DNA of 7,260 nucleotides, taken from the NCBI GenBank assembly GCA_001593845.1, contig LUCF01000041.1:1-7260 (forward strand), in the 5' to 3' direction. This document shows positions 5,945-7,260 of this stretch, piece by piece (positions within the stretch are counted from its first letter, which is position 1; each line of letters starts with the position of its first letter). A program made the translations under genes and the position numbers. This stretch comes from Candidatus Bathyarchaeota archaeon B63. GTDB taxonomy: Archaea; Thermoproteota; Bathyarchaeia; Bathyarchaeales; DTEX01. The notes under the pieces were generated by a model. It had not been told where the DNA came from. It did not search any database and saw nothing but the letters and a program-made list of their open reading frames with translations.

Positions 5945-7194
5945 GATTCTTGAAGGGAAAAAAGAATCGGAAGAGCAACCCGGCGGATGAAGGGACCAAG
6001 ATCACAATTGGGCCTAAACTCCTCGAGTTTCTGAGCAAGCTAGGCGAAATAGAGCTAGAGGACGTAGAGATCGACGCTGGGGAACTTGAGATATGGATTC
6101 AGCCTGCAGCCCGTATCGCCCCCCCTCCTAAGCCGCCCGCTCCAGAAGCGGTCATGGAGAAGCCGTCTGAGATCTTAAGAGCGGAGTTCCAGCCTTATGT
6201 TCAGACATATCCTGGCAGGATCGTTGAGGTCAAGCTGGGCGCGACGAGGGCTGAAGGGGGGTCCAGAGGAAAGGTCATAACGCTCGGAGGGGAGGCAGCC
6301 CCGGCTTTTTATCTATTCGAGGAGGCACCGCCTAATCCCCCCGCGATCTCAGCTGATGTCTTCGATATGAAGATAAGCCTCCCCAGGGCTTTAAAGAGGC
6401 ACGTTAAAGAGGTCATGGGGGACCCTGCTGCTTGGGCGAAGATGGCCGTCAGCAAGTTCGAAGTCGACGCAGTAACTATCCATCTCATAAGCACGGATCC
6501 GCTTATCAAGGATTCCTCTCCGAGGGAGGCCGTCAAGACCGTTGAGGAGATTCTGCAGGCCGTTGACGTCCCAATAATCGTAGGTGGATGCGGAGACCCA
6601 AAGAAGGACGCTGAGGTCTTCGAGGAGGTGGCTGAGGCATTTAAGGGGGAGAGGGTTCTCCTGAGCTCCCTCACTTTGGATATGGCTGAGGCTGGCCTAC
6701 TTGGGAAGGTGGCTGAGGCGGCGGAGAGGAACGGGCATGTTGTGCTTGGGTTCACGGCGATGGAGCTGAATAACGCGAAAGAGCTGAACCGTAGACTGTA
6801 TGAGTATCTGCCCCGCGACAGCATACTGATGGATCTGACCACCGCTGCTCTGGGCTATGGGCTTGAGTACTCCTTCAGCATACATGAACGGGCGAGGCTC
6901 GCGGCGATCAATGGGGATGAGGAGCTTCAGCATCCGACGTTATCAGGCTCGACGAACGCGTGGGCCGCGAGGGAGGCCTGGATGAAGATCGGGGATGAGT
7001 GGGAGCCGAGGGAGCTACGGGGCCCGCTGTGGGAGACCGTTACCGCCTTGACCCTCCTCTTAGCTGGTGTTGACATGTTTCTCATGATGCATCCCGCCGC
7101 AATACAGACTGTGAAGGAGGTCACGAGCAACCTAATGAGCCTCGGGAAGGCGAAGCCTGAGAAGATTGCGGATTGGGTCTCTGTGAGGATCTAG
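5941..7194 (+). CDS. cdhD: Corrinoid iron-sulfur protein small subunit, ACDS delta (CdhD)
   Basis: Forms the corrinoid protein with CdhE (gamma) that moves the methyl group between tetrahydropterin and the A cluster. It has 417 residues. The first 55 or so are an archaeal extension including an acidic strand-like segment (37-51). A proline-rich linker follows (about 60-68, PPPKPPAP). The TIM-barrel core starts near 82; visible strands are VDAVTIHLIS (175-184), VPIIVGGCGDP (210-220), VVLGFT (267-272) and SILMDLT (294-300). GSTNAWAAREAWM (336-348) is typical of AcsD/CdhD. The protein has a single cysteine (C217) and no Fe-S motif, as expected because the Fe-S cluster sits in CdhE. The start GTG 5941 overlaps the cdhC stop and is preceded by AGGTGGAG (5931-5938). 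A TTG three codons later is a less likely alternative. Confidence 0.96.
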   Translation: MRFLKGKKNRKSNPADEGTKITIGPKLLEFLSKLGEIELEDVEIDAGELEIWIQPAARIAPPPKPPAPEAVMEKPSEILRAEFQPYVQTYPGRIVEVKLGATRAEGGSRGKVITLGGEAAPAFYLFEEAPPNPPAISADVFDMKISLPRALKRHVKEVMGDPAAWAKMAVSKFEVDAVTIHLISTDPLIKDSSPREAVKTVEEILQAVDVPIIVGGCGDPKKDAEVFEEVAEAFKGERVLLSSLTLDMAEAGLLGKVAEAAERNGHVVLGFTAMELNNAKELNRRLYEYLPRDSILMDLTTAALGYGLEYSFSIHERARLAAINGDEELQHPTLSGSTNAWAAREAWMKIGDEWEPRELRGPLWETVTALTLLLAGVDMFLMMHPAAIQTVKEVTSNLMSLGKAKPEKIADWVSVRI

Positions 7195-7202
7195 GAGGAT
7201 GG

Positions 7203-7260
7203 ATGGGAATGTCTGAAAAGAAGAGAGGGCTCAGGGAGCTCAGTCCACTCGATGTTTATC
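7203..7260 (+). CDS. cdhE: Corrinoid iron-sulfur protein large subunit, ACDS gamma (CdhE), N-terminal fragment
   Basis: Only 19 codons are visible before the window ends. The segment LSPLDVY matches the start of CdhE/AcsC, where a (L/T)xPLxxYKLLPxTNCGEC segment leads into the [4Fe-4S] cysteine motif; that motif would lie just past the edge. CdhE carries the Fe-S cluster and the corrinoid-binding domain and pairs with CdhD. AGGAGG at 7193-7198 is a strong ribosome-binding site. It is 4 bases from ATG 7203 and 10 from the in-frame ATG 7209, so either may be the true start. The gap after the cdhD stop is 8 bases. The position directly after cdhD supports the call. Confidence 0.87.
   Translation, partial: MGMSEKKRGLRELSPLDVY

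Noticed and set aside
1652..7194. Long minus-strand open frames opposite the cdh genes and tyrA
   Set aside because: Their products are low-complexity or composition-driven antisense translations without recognisable domains, and every stretch is covered by a well-supported plus-strand gene.
1..7260. Mobile elements, CRISPR arrays, tRNA or rRNA genes
   Set aside because: No repeat arrays, transposase-like proteins, terminal inverted repeats or RNA-gene signatures were seen; the window is almost fully occupied by metabolic genes.

Overview
The window looks archaeal. It carries the archaeal form of CO dehydrogenase/acetyl-CoA synthase (ACDS). Its CO dehydrogenase alpha subunit has two extra 4Fe-4S motifs, there is a separate epsilon subunit, and the acetyl-CoA synthase subunit lacks the bacterial N-terminal domains. 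A short Lrp/AsnC regulator, archaeal TATA boxes, GGTG and GGAGG ribosome-binding sites, and frequent AGG/AGA and ATA codons agree with this. The exact lineage cannot be fixed from this stretch; an uncultivated anaerobic group such as Bathyarchaeia is a guess.

Layout: (1) Positions 1-1000, plus strand, hold the end of an aromatic amino acid cluster. This is the C-terminal tail of a probable AroQ chorismate mutase overlapping a complete TyrA-like prephenate dehydrogenase. (2) Positions 990-1382, minus strand, hold a 130-residue Lrp/AsnC regulator that converges on tyrA and overlaps it by 11 bases. (3) Positions 1383-1651 are a divergent intergenic region. It has a TATA box placed for a leaderless lrp transcript, an Lrp-type palindrome next to that box, and a second TATA-like box for the cdh operon. 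(4) Positions 1652-7260, plus strand, hold a tight operon cdhA-cdhB-cdhC-cdhD-cdhE, with cdhE running off the end. Junctions are overlaps or gaps of at most about 10 bases, so one transcript with coupled translation is likely.

The cdh products form one machine. CdhA/CdhB interconvert CO2 and CO. CdhD/CdhE form the corrinoid protein that carries the methyl group from the tetrahydropterin. CdhC joins CO, methyl and CoA into acetyl-CoA at its A cluster. All metal-ligand residues I can place are present in CdhA and CdhC, so both look functional. The direction of carbon flow (autotrophic fixation or acetate/acetyl-CoA cleavage) cannot be read from the window.

The enzymes themselves are known families. 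The observations most worth following are a pair of similar segments with opposite charge at the CdhC C-terminus and CdhD N-terminus, which may be docking elements, and a palindrome resembling the Ptr2 operator at the lrp promoter. The usual cooC nickel-insertion gene is also absent between cdhB and cdhC.
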